Positions 1-8,823 of a stretch of 64,000 nucleotides of DNA are shown in pieces. Source of the DNA: JBKBUF01 sp046290815 (lineage in GTDB: Bacteria > Bacteroidota > Bacteroidia > Cytophagales > Cytophagaceae); NCBI GenBank assembly GCA_046290815.1, contig JBKBUF010000003.1:62001-126000 (forward strand), given 5' to 3'. Each line of letters begins with the position of its first letter. Position 1 is the first letter of the stretch. The translations under genes and the position numbers were made by a program. The notes under the pieces are model-generated. The model made no database searches. It was not told the origin of the DNA and saw nothing but the letters and a program-made list of their open reading frames with translations.

Positions 1-1
1 T

Positions 2-1699
2 AATAAAATGGACAGATCCGGAGCTGATTTTTTATCTGTTTGTAAGCAGGTAAAAGAGATGCTTGGTAGTAATGCAGTTGCCCTGCAGTTACCTATTGGT
101 GCTGAGGATAATTTTAAAGGTGTTGTTGATCTTGTTAACTTTCGTGGAATCCAATGGAATGAACATGATAAAGGTATGACCTTTACTGAAGTTCCTATTC
201 CTGACGATATGCTGGAAGAAGCAAAAGAGTACAGAGAAAAACTTCTTGAGGCTGTTGCTGATTTCGATGAAACTTTAATGGAAAAGTATTTCGAAGATCC
301 TAACTCCATTTCTGAAGATGAAATAATGACGGCACTTCGTAAAGCAACTATAGCTATGAAAATAGTTCCTATGCTTTGCGGTTCGTCTTTCAAAAATAAA
401 GGTGTACAGACAATGCTTGATTATGTGATGGCTTTATTGCCTTCACCTTTAGATAAAGAAAGCATTAAAGGTACAGACCCTGATACCGGAGTAGAAATCG
501 CCCGTAAGCCGGACGTTAAGGAGCCATTTGCAGCTCTTGCATTTAAAATTGCAACTGACCCGTTTGTAGGTCGTCTATGCTTTATCCGTGCATACTCTGG
601 CGTTTTGGAATCTGGTTCTTATGTTTATAATACTCGTTCAAATAATAAAGAGCGTATATCCAGAGTATTCCAGATGCACGCGAACAAGCAGAATCAGATT
701 GAAAGATTAGAGGCTGGTGATATTGGTGCGGTAGTTGGTTTCAAGGACATCAAAACAGGAGATACTCTTTGTGATGAGAAATCAAAAATTGTTCTTGAAT
801 CAATGCAGTTCCCTGAGCCGGTTATCGGATATGCCATTGAACCAAAAACTCAAGCTGACTCTGATAAAATGGGTATGGCTATAGCCAAACTTGTGGAAGA
901 AGATCCTACCCTGCATGTATCTACTGATCATGAAACTGGGCAGACTATATTGAAAGGAATGGGCGAGCTTCACCTTGAAATCATCATTGACAGAATGAAG
1001 AGAGAATTTAAGGTGGAAATTAACCAGGGTGCACCTCAGGTTGCCTATAAAGAAGCACTTACCAAAGACTTTGAACATAGGGAAGTATATAAGAAACAAA
1101 CAGGTGGTAAAGGTAAATTTGCTGATATCGTATTTGAACTAGGGCCAAGACCTGATGGTAAACAAGGGCTTGAGTTTGTAAATGACATAGTTGGCGGTGT
1201 AATCCCAAGAGAATTTATATCTCCGATTCAAAAAGGATTTGAGGAAGCCATGAAGAATGGTCCTCTTGCAGGATACCCTGTAGAATCTATGAGAGTTAGA
1301 TTGTTCCACGGTTCTTACCATGATGTTGACTCTGATGCGCTTTCTTTCGAGTTAGCTGCAAGAGGCGGATTCAGGGAAGCTGCCAAACAAGCAGGTCCTA
1401 AATTGATGGAACCAATCATGAGTGTAGATGTTGTTACTCCTGATGAATATACTGGTCCTGTAACCGGTGACCTTAATAGAAGAAGAGGTATCATGAAAGG
1501 TATGGATACTAAAGCTGGAGCTCAGGTTATTAAAGCGGATGTACCTCTTTCTGAACTATTCGGATACGTTACCGACCTTAGAACTATTACATCAGGTCGT
1601 GCAACAGCAACATTAACATTCTCACATTATGAATTTGTGCCGGCAAATCTTGCTGAATCAATTATAGCTAAAGTAAAAGGAGCGGCAGTAACAAAATAA
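2..1699 (+). CDS. fusA: Elongation factor G, 3' part (5' end outside window)
   Basis: Translational GTPase that drives ribosome translocation. The reading frame is open to the window edge, and the first visible residues are NKMD, the G4 guanine-specificity motif, so the true start lies upstream and the ATG at 8 is internal. Visible parts are the end of the G domain (G5-like CGSS near residue 125), domain II, the domain III segment GMGELHLEIIIDR, domain IV and a domain V ending in FSHYEFVPANLAESI. It is followed after 3 bases by rpsJ, the usual str-operon end in this phylum. No internal damage was seen. Confidence 0.97.
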   Translation, partial: NKMDRSGADFLSVCKQVKEMLGSNAVALQLPIGAEDNFKGVVDLVNFRGIQWNEHDKGMTFTEVPIPDDMLEEAKEYREKLLEAVADFDETLMEKYFEDPNSISEDEIMTALRKATIAMKIVPMLCGSSFKNKGVQTMLDYVMALLPSPLDKESIKGTDPDTGVEIARKPDVKEPFAALAFKIATDPFVGRLCFIRAYSGVLESGSYVYNTRSNNKERISRVFQMHANKQNQIERLEAGDIGAVVGFKDIKTGDTLCDEKSKIVLESMQFPEPVIGYAIEPKTQADSDKMGMAIAKLVEEDPTLHVSTDHETGQTILKGMGELHLEIIIDRMKREFKVEINQGAPQVAYKEALTKDFEHREVYKKQTGGKGKFADIVFELGPRPDGKQGLEFVNDIVGGVIPREFISPIQKGFEEAMKNGPLAGYPVESMRVRLFHGSYHDVDSDALSFELAARGGFREAAKQAGPKLMEPIMSVDVVTPDEYTGPVTGDLNRRRGIMKGMDTKAGAQVIKADVPLSELFGYVTDLRTITSGRATATLTFSHYEFVPANLAESIIAKVKGAAVTK

Positions 1700-1702
1700 G
1701 TT

Positions 1703-2008
1703 ATGAACCAAAAAATCAGAATTAAACTTAAGTCTTACGATCACAATCTGGTTGATAAATCATCTGAAAAGATTGTGAAAGCGGTAAAATCAACAGGGGC
1801 AGTAGTTAGCGGACCAATTCCGCTTCCGACAGAAAAGGAAATATTTACTGTGTTAAGATCTCCGCACGTAAATAAAAAATCAAGAGAGCAATTTCAACTT
1901 TGCACTTACAAAAGGTTGGTAGATATTTATTCAACCAGCACAAAAACTGTAGATGCTTTGATGAAACTGGAACTTCCTTCGGGAGTTGATGTTGAGATAA
2001 AGGTCTAA
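1703..2008 (+). CDS. rpsJ: 30S ribosomal protein S10
   Basis: S10 of the small-subunit head; in other bacteria it also acts with NusB in antitermination. It has 101 residues, the normal length, with the conserved block RSPHVNKKSREQF in the middle. It sits 3 bases after fusA and is closed by a strong terminator, so it appears to be transcribed with fusA rather than with the rest of the S10 cluster that follows. Confidence 0.97.
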   Translation: MNQKIRIKLKSYDHNLVDKSSEKIVKAVKSTGAVVSGPIPLPTEKEIFTVLRSPHVNKKSREQFQLCTYKRLVDIYSTSTKTVDALMKLELPSGVDVEIKV

Positions 2009-2031
2009 TCACAATATTACCTTGTAAGAAA

Positions 2032-2061
2032 AGGACCAATAATTTTATTGGTTCTTTTTTT
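2032..2061 (+). terminator. Rho-independent terminator after rpsJ
   Basis: An 11-bp stem (arms 2032-2042 and 2045-2055, one G-T pair) with a tight AT-rich loop runs into seven T residues. It separates fusA-rpsJ from rplC, which has its own promoter-like sequence just downstream. Confidence 0.85.
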
Positions 2062-2102
2062 ATTGGGCATAACAGAAAATATAAAATTTTGTTATCCCAA
2101 AT

Positions 2103-2132
2103 TTGTTGCGAAAATAAATTTTATTAACTTTG
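2103..2132 (+). promoter_or_regulatory. Bacteroidota-type promoter for the rplC operon
   Basis: TTG at 2103-2105, a 19-base spacer, then TAACTTTG at 2125-2132, which matches the Bacteroidota -33/-7 consensus (TTG, TAnnTTTG). It lies between the rpsJ terminator and rplC and leaves a leader of about 65 bases. The leader can form a local hairpin (TCCG 2136-2139 with CGGA 2146-2149) or a longer competing pairing (TCCGTT 2136-2141 with AACGGA 2175-2180). Confidence 0.8.
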
Positions 2133-2204
2133 CAGTCCGTTTTTGCGGAATGTTGAAGAATTCAATTAATAATAAACGGATTATTCTTAAAATATTTATA
2201 TAAA

Positions 2205-2825
2205 ATGTCAGGGATCATAGGCAAAAAAATTGGAATGACAAGCATTTTTGACCAGGATGGCAAAAGCATAGGCTGTACTTTGATTCAGGCAGGTCCTTGT
2301 GTAGTTACACAAATTAAAACTGCCGAAAAAGACGGATATAGCGCTATTCAGCTTGGATATGGTGATAAAAAAGAAAAAAATACCACCAATGCTCTATTAG
2401 GTCATTTCAAAAAAGCCAATTCAACACCTAAGTCTAAATTGGTTGAATTTAAAGAATTCAAAAAAGAAGTAAACCTTGGTGATTCAGTTTTAATAGCTGA
2501 CGTGTTGGTAGAAGGAGATTTTATCGATGCCATCGGAACTTCTAAAGGAAAGGGTTTTCAAGGTGTGGTAAAAAGACATGGTTTCTCAGGTGTTGGTGGT
2601 CAGACTCATGGTCAGCACAACAGACAAAGACACCCTGGTTCAGTAGGTGCCTGCTCTTTCCCTTCCAGAGTATTTAAAGGTATGAGAATGGCTGGTCGTA
2701 CTGGAGGAAATAGAGTAAAAGTACAAAATCTAAGAGTATTAAAGGTATATTCAGATAAAAACCTGGTTCTGGTTAGTGGTTCAGTTCCGGGAGCTATTAA
2801 TTCATTTGTAATTCTGGAGAAATAA
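2205..2825 (+). CDS. rplC: 50S ribosomal protein L3
   Basis: Early-assembly protein of the large subunit whose central loop reaches toward the peptidyl transferase centre. It has 206 residues; conserved blocks are GFQGVVKRHGF, HPGSVGACSFPSRV and KGMRMAGRTGG. It is the first gene of a long unidirectional cluster, with one base before rplD, so the two are probably translationally coupled. Confidence 0.97.
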   Translation: MSGIIGKKIGMTSIFDQDGKSIGCTLIQAGPCVVTQIKTAEKDGYSAIQLGYGDKKEKNTTNALLGHFKKANSTPKSKLVEFKEFKKEVNLGDSVLIADVLVEGDFIDAIGTSKGKGFQGVVKRHGFSGVGGQTHGQHNRQRHPGSVGACSFPSRVFKGMRMAGRTGGNRVKVQNLRVLKVYSDKNLVLVSGSVPGAINSFVILEK

Positions 2826-2826
2826 G

Positions 2827-3453
2827 ATGGAACTTTCAGTAATCAATATAAAAGGTAAAGATACAGGCAGAAAAGTAGTTCTGACTGATACAGTTTTCGG
2901 TGTAGAGCCAAATGATCACGCAATTTATCTGGATGTTAAACAGTTTCTTGCAAATCAAAGACAAGGAACCCATAAATCTAAAGAAAGAGCTGAAGTAGGT
3001 TTTTCTACTAAGAAGCTTAAAAAACAAAAAGGTACTGGTGGAGCTAGAGCGGGTAGCAGAAAGTCACCTGTATTTGTAGGTGGTGGTACTATTTTTGGAC
3101 CTAAACCAAGAGACTATAGCTTTAAACTTAATAAAAAAGTTAAGACCCTTGCAAGAAAATCTGCATTGGCTTATAAAGCAAAAGAAAATGGTATTGCTGT
3201 AGTAGAGAATTTTTCAATAGATACTCCCAAGACAAAAACTTATCTGGACATTCTAAAGAACTTAAATTTACTTGATAAGAAGTCTCTTTTAATTGTCCCT
3301 GAAGTAAATAAAAATGTTGTTCTTTCAAGCAGAAATTTACAAAGAGCTAAAGTTACAACAGTTGACAATATTAATACCTACGACCTTCTTAACGCTGATA
3401 AACTAATTATTGCTGAAGGTTCAATATCTAAGATTCAAGAATTACTTGACTAA
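2827..3453 (+). CDS. rplD: 50S ribosomal protein L4
   Basis: Lines part of the peptide exit tunnel. It has 208 residues. The tunnel-loop signature KQKGTGGARAGS is present near residues 64-75. In E. coli L4 also represses the S10 operon by acting on its leader; whether that applies to the leader upstream of rplC here cannot be told from the sequence. Confidence 0.97.
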   Translation: MELSVINIKGKDTGRKVVLTDTVFGVEPNDHAIYLDVKQFLANQRQGTHKSKERAEVGFSTKKLKKQKGTGGARAGSRKSPVFVGGGTIFGPKPRDYSFKLNKKVKTLARKSALAYKAKENGIAVVENFSIDTPKTKTYLDILKNLNLLDKKSLLIVPEVNKNVVLSSRNLQRAKVTTVDNINTYDLLNADKLIIAEGSISKIQELLD

Positions 3454-3459
3454 GGAAAA

Positions 3460-3750
3460 ATGAAAAATATTTTAATAAAGCCATTAGTAACTGAAAAAGT
3501 TACCGCGCTTAATGAAAAAGGCAAGTATGGTTTCGTAGTTGCGAAAACAGCAAACAAAGTAGAAATAAAAAATGCTGTTGAGAAAATTTATGGTGTGAAC
3601 GTGGAAGAGGTTAAAACCATGATTGCTCCGGGAAAATCAAAATCCAGATACACTAGAGCTGGAATCCTTTCCGGAAAAACATCTTCATACAAAAAAGCAA
3701 TTGTAAAAGTTGCTGATGGAGAAATTATTGATTTTTACAGTGGAATATAG
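3460..3750 (+). CDS. rplW: 50S ribosomal protein L23
   Basis: Located at the tunnel exit, the docking site for trigger factor and SRP. It has 96 residues and begins with the typical IKPLVTEK block; the loop region MIAPGKSKSRYTRAG is rich in basic residues. It lies six bases after rplD in the standard S10-cluster order. Confidence 0.96.
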   Translation: MKNILIKPLVTEKVTALNEKGKYGFVVAKTANKVEIKNAVEKIYGVNVEEVKTMIAPGKSKSRYTRAGILSGKTSSYKKAIVKVADGEIIDFYSGI

Positions 3751-3762
3751 ATAATAACTGAG

Positions 3763-4584
3763 ATGGCTGTTAAGAAATTTAGACCAATAACTCCAGGAAC
3801 CAGGTTCAGAGTAGGACCTACGTTCAGTGAAATCACAACTGATGTTCCTGAAAAATCTCTATTAACCTCTATTAAGAAAACAGGGGGTAGAAATAATTCA
3901 GGTAAAATGACCATGAGATATATAGGAGGTGGTCATAAACAACAATATAGAATTATCGATTTCAAAAGAGATAAATTCAATATTCCTGCAACTGTAAAAA
4001 CTATCGAATACGATCCATTCAGAACGGCAAGAATTGCTCTTCTATATTTTGCTGATGGTGAGAAAAGATACATACTTGCTCCGGATGGACTTAAAGTAGG
4101 TACAGTAGTATTATCCGGAAAAGGTATAGCACCTGAAATTGGAAATTGCCTTCCTCTATCTGAAATTCCACTTGGAACAATCGTTCATAATATTGAGCTG
4201 AAAAAAGGTAAAGGTGGTGCAATGGCAAGAAGCGCCGGAACATATGCACAATTATTAGCAAGAGATGGCAAACATGCTACACTTAAATTGCCTTCTGGCG
4301 AAATGAGACTTGTACTTTCTGATTGCCTCGCTACTGTTGGTGCAGTTTCAAATCCTGATCACATGAACCTTAGTGTTGGTAAAGCAGGTAGATCAAGATG
4401 GTTAGGTATCAGACCAAGAACAAGAGGTGTTGCAATGAACCCTGTTGACCATCCAATGGGTGGTGGTGAAGGTAAAGCTTCAGGTGGTCACCCAAGATCA
4501 AGAACTGGACTTTATGCTAAAGGTAAAAAGACCAGAGATCGCAACAAGTATTCTAAGAATTTAATTATTTCCAGAAGAAAATAA
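3763..4584 (+). CDS. rplB: 50S ribosomal protein L2
   Basis: Large-subunit protein needed for subunit joining and peptidyl transferase assembly. It has 273 residues, the normal length. The N-terminal RNA-binding block GRNNSGKMTMRYIGGGHK and the C-terminal NPVDHPMGGGEGKASGG, which carries the functionally important histidine, are both intact. Confidence 0.98.
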   Translation: MAVKKFRPITPGTRFRVGPTFSEITTDVPEKSLLTSIKKTGGRNNSGKMTMRYIGGGHKQQYRIIDFKRDKFNIPATVKTIEYDPFRTARIALLYFADGEKRYILAPDGLKVGTVVLSGKGIAPEIGNCLPLSEIPLGTIVHNIELKKGKGGAMARSAGTYAQLLARDGKHATLKLPSGEMRLVLSDCLATVGAVSNPDHMNLSVGKAGRSRWLGIRPRTRGVAMNPVDHPMGGGEGKASGGHPRSRTGLYAKGKKTRDRNKYSKNLIISRRK

Positions 4585-4594
4585 AAGGTAAAAG

Positions 4595-4873
4595 ATGAGT
4601 CGTTCGCTTAAAAAGGGACCATATATTGATTTCAGACTGGACAAAAAAGTTCAGAACATGAATGAATCAGGGAAAAAATCAGTTATTAAAACCTGGTCTC
4701 GCAGATCAATGGTATCACCGGACTTTGTAGGTCATACATTTGCGGTGCATAATGGAAATAAATTTATACCTGTATATGTGACTGAAAATATGGTAGGTCA
4801 TAAACTCGGAGAGTTTGCACCAACCAGAAACTTCAGAGGTCACGTAGCTAAAAAAGATAAAGGCAAAAAATAA
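4595..4873 (+). CDS. rpsS: 30S ribosomal protein S19
   Basis: Head protein that pairs with S13 near the A site. It has 92 residues and starts with the signature SRSLKKGPYID; GHKLGEFAPTR near the C-terminus is the other family block. It is ten bases after rplB. Confidence 0.97.
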   Translation: MSRSLKKGPYIDFRLDKKVQNMNESGKKSVIKTWSRRSMVSPDFVGHTFAVHNGNKFIPVYVTENMVGHKLGEFAPTRNFRGHVAKKDKGKK

Positions 4874-4875
4874 TT

Positions 4876-5424
4876 ATGGAAGCTGTAGCTAAACAGAAAA
4901 GATCAGTTATAAAGAAGAGGAAAAAAGAAGCTGCTAAAGAAGCCGCAAAGCATGGCGCAGTTAAAACTCAGCTTAATAATGTTCCTACTTCTCCTAGAAA
5001 AATGAGGTTAATTGCAGACCTGATCAGAGGTCAGAAAGTTAACTTTGCTCTAGGACTACTAAGATATCAACCTCAATCAGGTGCTGCTAGACTTGAAAAA
5101 TTGCTTTTATCTGCAATTGCTGATTGGCAGTTAAAAAATCCTGATGCAAGACTTGAAGATGCTGACCTTATCATAAGAGAGATCTTTGTAGATGGCGGTA
5201 GAATCCTTAAAAGATTAAGACCTGCACCTCAGGGAAGAGCGCATAGAATCAGAAAAAGATCAAATCATGTTACTTTAGTAATTGATAGCGCTAATGGAAT
5301 CCAGACTACAACTGCTGTTGTAGAGGAGCCTAAAGCAGAGAAAAAAGAAACTAAAAAGGAAGCTAAACCAAAAGCTCCTAAAGCAGAGACAAAAAAGACT
5401 TCTAAAAAATCAGATAATAAGTAA
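4876..5424 (+). CDS. rplV: 50S ribosomal protein L22, extended at both ends
   Basis: Lines the exit tunnel. The core (about residues 30-140) includes SPRKMRLIADLIRG and RAHRIRKRSNHVTLVI. At 182 residues it is much longer than the usual 110 or so: the start carries about 28 lysine/alanine-rich residues and the end about 40 Lys/Glu/Ala-rich residues. Similar charged tails occur on L17 and, in glycine/arginine form, on S3 in this cluster. The start is the only ATG just after rpsS (2-base gap). Confidence 0.95.
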   Translation: MEAVAKQKRSVIKKRKKEAAKEAAKHGAVKTQLNNVPTSPRKMRLIADLIRGQKVNFALGLLRYQPQSGAARLEKLLLSAIADWQLKNPDARLEDADLIIREIFVDGGRILKRLRPAPQGRAHRIRKRSNHVTLVIDSANGIQTTTAVVEEPKAEKKETKKEAKPKAPKAETKKTSKKSDNK

Positions 5425-5427
5425 TTC

Positions 5428-6213
5428 ATGGGACAAAAAGTAAATCCTGTTGGACTAAGACTTGGAATCATCAAAGGATGGGATTCTAATTGGTATGGAG
5501 GAAAAACCTTCGCAGATAAACTTGTAGAAGATGAGAAAATCAGAAACTATGTTTATGCCAGAATTCCTAAAGGTGGAATTTCAAAAATAGTGATTGAGAG
5601 AACACTAAAGAGAATTACTTTGACTATCAATACTGCCAGACCAGGTGTTGTAATTGGTAAAGGTGGGGCAGAAGTTGATAAAATTAAAGAAGAGCTTAAG
5701 AAAATTACAGGAAAAGATGTTCAGATAAACATCTTTGAAATAAAAAGACCTGAGCTTGATGCTAAACTTGTAGGTGAGTCTATCGCACAACAGTTACAGG
5801 CAAGAATTTCTTACAGAAGAGCAATGAAACAAGCAATTGCTTCTACTATGCGAGTTGGTGCTCAGGGAATAAAAATTAAAGTTTCAGGTAGGTTAGGTGG
5901 TGCTGAAATGGCAAGAACTGAACAATATAAAGAAGGAAGAATTCCTCTTCATACTTTAAGAGCGGACATTGATTACGCAATATCTGAAGCGCTTACCGTA
6001 TATGGTAAAATTGGAATCAAAGTTTGGATCTTCAAAGGAGAAGTTTTCGGTAAAAGAGATTTATCTCCAAACGTAGGAGTTGCAAGTCAACAAGCAGCCG
6101 GAAGCCTTGAATCTGGTGGTCAGCAAAGAGGTGGAGATAGAGGTGATAGAGGTGGTAAGAGAAAAGGTGGAGACAGAGATAGAGACAGCGGACAAAGAAG
6201 AAAGAAAAAATAA
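5428..6213 (+). CDS. rpsC: 30S ribosomal protein S3 with Gly/Arg/Asp-rich tail
   Basis: Forms part of the mRNA entry channel. It has 261 residues. The KH domain with TARPGVVIGKGG and the C-terminal S3 domain (GRLGGAEMARTE) are intact. The last 35 or so residues are low-complexity Gly/Arg/Asp/Lys, longer than in E. coli S3 and likely disordered. It starts three bases after rplV. Confidence 0.97.
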   Translation: MGQKVNPVGLRLGIIKGWDSNWYGGKTFADKLVEDEKIRNYVYARIPKGGISKIVIERTLKRITLTINTARPGVVIGKGGAEVDKIKEELKKITGKDVQINIFEIKRPELDAKLVGESIAQQLQARISYRRAMKQAIASTMRVGAQGIKIKVSGRLGGAEMARTEQYKEGRIPLHTLRADIDYAISEALTVYGKIGIKVWIFKGEVFGKRDLSPNVGVASQQAAGSLESGGQQRGGDRGDRGGKRKGGDRDRDSGQRRKKK

Positions 6214-6226
6214 TTCATTAATGTTT

Positions 6227-6244
6227 TTCAGCAATACTGTTGAA
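6227..6244 (+). other. Intergenic hairpin, rpsC-rplP
   Basis: A 7-bp stem (6227-6233 with 6238-6244, one G-T pair) with loop ATAC in the 54-base gap. It has no T-tract, so it is unlikely to terminate. It is one of several hairpins placed in the longer gaps of this operon. Confidence 0.45.
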
Positions 6245-6267
6245 GAAAATTGAAAACATAATATAAG

Positions 6268-6687
6268 ATGTTACAGCCAAAGAGAACGAAATTCAGGAAG
6301 CAGCACAAAGGTAGAATCCCAGGAGTAGCGACCAGAGGATTTTCTATAGCATTCGGTTCTTTCGCAATTAAGTCATTAGAACCAGGTAGAATTACCAGCC
6401 GTCAGCTTGAAGCTGCACGTATTGCGATGACTCGTGCTATGAAAAGAGAAGGTCAGGTTTGGATCAGAATATTTCCTGATAAACCGATAACTAAAAAGCC
6501 TGCTGAAGTTCGTATGGGTAAAGGTAAAGGAGCTCCTGAATATTGGGTAGCTGTAGTAAAGCCAGGTACTATACTTTTTGAATCAGGTGGAGTTTCCCAG
6601 GAGGTTGCGATGGAGTCACTAAGATTAGCAGCTCAAAAACTTCCGGTTAGAACAAAATTTGTGGTTCGTCCAGATTATGCAGGTTAA
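6268..6687 (+). CDS. rplP: 50S ribosomal protein L16
   Basis: Binds near the A-site tRNA elbow. It has 139 residues, the usual length. Conserved blocks are PKRTKFRKQHKGR at the start and KPAEVRMGKGKG near residue 75. Regular gap before rpmC, which contains a perfect hairpin. Confidence 0.97.
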   Translation: MLQPKRTKFRKQHKGRIPGVATRGFSIAFGSFAIKSLEPGRITSRQLEAARIAMTRAMKREGQVWIRIFPDKPITKKPAEVRMGKGKGAPEYWVAVVKPGTILFESGGVSQEVAMESLRLAAQKLPVRTKFVVRPDYAG

Positions 6688-6690
6688 TCC

Positions 6691-6711
6691 TAATATCCCG
6701 AAAGGATATTA
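6691..6711 (+). other. Perfect intergenic hairpin, rplP-rpmC
   Basis: A perfect 8-bp stem (6691-6698 with 6704-6711) with loop CGAAA, lying four bases after the rplP stop codon and 17 bases before the rpmC start. No T-tract follows. The related string CCCGAAAGGG occurs in the infA-rpmJ gap at 13786-13795. Confidence 0.6.
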
Positions 6712-6728
6712 AATAAATAGAATATCAA

Positions 6729-6920
6729 ATGAAAAATTCAGACATAAAATCACTAAGCGTTGAGGAGCTAAAGGATAAAATCGCCTCTGAGCAAGAAGCT
6801 TTAAGTAAATTAAAATTTGCTCATGCTATTTCTCCAATTGAAAACCCTAGCAAAATCAGGCAGACTAAAAAGTCTATTGCCAGATTAAAAACTGAATTAA
6901 GTGCAAAAACTAACGCTTAA
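6729..6920 (+). CDS. rpmC: 50S ribosomal protein L29
   Basis: Small two-helix protein near the tunnel exit. It has 63 residues, with the conserved helix starting DIKSLSVEELKDKI and the motif NPSKIRQTKKSIARLKT. Position between rplP and rpsQ is standard. Confidence 0.95.
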   Translation: MKNSDIKSLSVEELKDKIASEQEALSKLKFAHAISPIENPSKIRQTKKSIARLKTELSAKTNA

Positions 6921-6938
6921 AAATTAATACTTCTTTTT

Positions 6939-7196
6939 ATGGAGCAAAGAAATTTTAGAAAAGAGAGAATTGGCAAAGTTGTAAGTAATAAGATGACAAA
7001 ATCTATTACTGTAGCTGTTGAGCGTAAAGTTAAGCACGCCAAATACGGAAAGTTTATCAATAAAACTACCAAATTCATGGCTCATGACGAAAAAAATGAA
7101 TGTGGAGTTGGTGATACTGTAAAGATTATGGAAACTCGTCCTCTTAGCAAGCTTAAGAGATGGAGATTGGTTGAAATTATTGAAAAAGCTAAATAA
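6939..7196 (+). CDS. rpsQ: 30S ribosomal protein S17
   Basis: Primary 16S rRNA-binding protein with an OB fold. It has 85 residues; family blocks are KERIGKVVSNKMTKSI and GDTVKIMETRPLSKLKRW. It is 18 bases after rpmC. Confidence 0.96.
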   Translation: MEQRNFRKERIGKVVSNKMTKSITVAVERKVKHAKYGKFINKTTKFMAHDEKNECGVGDTVKIMETRPLSKLKRWRLVEIIEKAK

Positions 7197-7204
7197 TTAA
7201 TCCA

Positions 7205-7238
7205 TTCAGGTTTTATGTTCCATTGAGGAACCGCTGAA
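7205..7238 (+). other. Two-tier intergenic hairpin, rpsQ-rplN
   Basis: Inner stem GTTCC/GGAAC (7217-7221 with 7227-7231) and outer stem TTCAG/CTGAA (7205-7209 with 7234-7238), separated by an internal loop, in the 65-base gap before rplN. No T-tract follows. Confidence 0.5.
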
Positions 7239-7261
7239 ATCAGAATATAAATTTTATAATA

Positions 7262-7630
7262 ATGATACAGCAGGAATCAAGATTAAATGTTGCTGATAAC
7301 AGTGGAGCCAAAGAAGTACTTGTAATTCGTGTTCTAGGTGGAACAAGAAAGAAGTACGCTTCTGTTGGAGATAAGGTTGTTGTGACTGTTAAGTCAGCGC
7401 TTTCTTCCAGTAACCTTAAAAAAGGTACTGTTTCAAAAGCAGTAATTGTAAGAACAAAAAAGGAAGTTAGAAGAAATGACGGCTCCTATATCAGATTTGC
7501 TGATAACGCTGTAGTTCTTCTTAACAATCAGGATGAGCCAAGAGGAACTCGTATCTTTGGACCAGTTGCCAGAGAATTAAGAGAAAGACAGTTCATGAAA
7601 ATTATTTCATTGGCTCCGGAAGTATTATAA
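7262..7630 (+). CDS. rplN: 50S ribosomal protein L14
   Basis: Intersubunit bridge protein. It has 122 residues, the exact family length. It begins MIQQESRLNVADNSGAKEV, a very conserved start, and carries RIFGPVARELRERQFMKI near the end. Confidence 0.98.
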   Translation: MIQQESRLNVADNSGAKEVLVIRVLGGTRKKYASVGDKVVVTVKSALSSSNLKKGTVSKAVIVRTKKEVRRNDGSYIRFADNAVVLLNNQDEPRGTRIFGPVARELRERQFMKIISLAPEVL

Positions 7631-7651
7631 CACCTTAGGAATTTAAAAAAG

Positions 7652-7975
7652 ATGAAACCGAAATTTCATATAAAGAAAGGCGACACTGTTAAAATCATTT
7701 CAGGTGACTTTCGTGGTAAAAGTGGTAAGGTATTGAACGTTCTTACCGATGAGAATAAAGCAATTGTTGAGGGACAGAATATTGTTTCTAAACATACGAA
7801 GCCAAGTGCAACTCAGCCAAATGGCGGTATTGTAAAAAAAGAGGCTCCTATTCACATTAGCAATTTAATGCTTGTAGATCCTGCAACCGGTGAAGCAACC
7901 AAAGTTGGAAGGAAACTTGATAAGGATGGCAAGCTTAAAAGATATTCTAAAAAAACCGGAAAGATAATTGAATAA
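7652..7975 (+). CDS. rplX: 50S ribosomal protein L24
   Basis: Assembly initiator of the large subunit. It has 107 residues and a KOW motif at the start (KKGDTVKIISGDFRGKSGKV). It is two bases before rplE. Confidence 0.97.
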   Translation: MKPKFHIKKGDTVKIISGDFRGKSGKVLNVLTDENKAIVEGQNIVSKHTKPSATQPNGGIVKKEAPIHISNLMLVDPATGEATKVGRKLDKDGKLKRYSKKTGKIIE

Positions 7976-7977
7976 CA

Positions 7978-8532
7978 ATGGCACAACCTAGATTAAAAGC
8001 ACAGTATTTGAAGGACATTGTTCCGGCGCTGAAAAATAAATTTCAGTATAAATCAGTAATGCAGGTACCTAAAATTGACAAAATTGTAATTAATAGAGGT
8101 ATGGGTGCTGCTGTTTCTGATAAAAAAATCATTGATTCAGGCGTAGAAGAACTTACAACAATTGCTGGACAGAAGGCAATTGCTACGAAATCTAAAAAGG
8201 CTATCTCTAACTTTAAATTAAGAGAGGATATGCCGATCGGAGCTAAAGTTACTCTCCGTGGAGATAGAATGTATGAATTCCTTGATCGTTTAATGACTGT
8301 AGCCTTACCACGTGTAAGAGACTTCAGAGGTATCAGCGATAAAGGATTTGATGGAAGAGGTAATTATACACTTGGCGTTAAAGAGCAGATCATTTTTCCG
8401 GAGATCAGTATTGACAAAGTTAATAAGATCAACGGAATGGATATAACATTTGTTACTACAGCAAACACTGACGAAGAAAGCTTAGAACTGCTTAAGGCAT
8501 TCGGAATGCCATTTGCAGGTCAGAAAAAATAA
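7978..8532 (+). CDS. rplE: 50S ribosomal protein L5
   Basis: 5S rRNA-binding protein of the central protuberance. It has 184 residues; conserved blocks are KIDKIVINRGMG, RVRDFRGIS and the C-terminal DITFVTTANTDEES. Immediate neighbours rplX and rpsN fit the spc order. Confidence 0.97.
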   Translation: MAQPRLKAQYLKDIVPALKNKFQYKSVMQVPKIDKIVINRGMGAAVSDKKIIDSGVEELTTIAGQKAIATKSKKAISNFKLREDMPIGAKVTLRGDRMYEFLDRLMTVALPRVRDFRGISDKGFDGRGNYTLGVKEQIIFPEISIDKVNKINGMDITFVTTANTDEESLELLKAFGMPFAGQKK

Positions 8533-8537
8533 AAATT

Positions 8538-8807
8538 ATGGCAAAAGAATCTGTAAAAGCTAGAGAAAGAAAAAGAGAAAGACAAGTTGCTAAATATGCT
8601 AAAAAAAGAGCAGAATTAAAGGCAGCTGGAGATTATAAGGCATTAGATGCACTTCCAAGGAACTCTTCTAAAGTTAGATTGCACAATAGATGCAAACTTA
8701 CCGGACGACCAAGGGGTTACATGAGAAAATTTGGTATATCCAGAGTTACTTTCCGTGAGATGGCATCTGATGGAAAAATTCCGGGAATCACCAAGTCAAG
8801 TTGGTAA
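8538..8807 (+). CDS. rpsN: 30S ribosomal protein S14, zinc-free long form
   Basis: Head protein of the small subunit. At 89 residues, with only one cysteine and no CxxC pair, it is the long zinc-independent form rather than the 61-residue zinc form. NRCKLTGRPRGYMRKFGISR is the conserved core. It is followed by a 103-base gap with its own promoter before rpsH. Confidence 0.96.
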   Translation: MAKESVKARERKRERQVAKYAKKRAELKAAGDYKALDALPRNSSKVRLHNRCKLTGRPRGYMRKFGISRVTFREMASDGKIPGITKSSW

Positions 8808-8823
8808 TTTCTCTAAAATCAGT

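Noticed and set aside
800..1099. 99-residue open frame on the minus strand inside fusA
   Set aside because: Opposite-strand shadow of a fully conserved gene; no family character.
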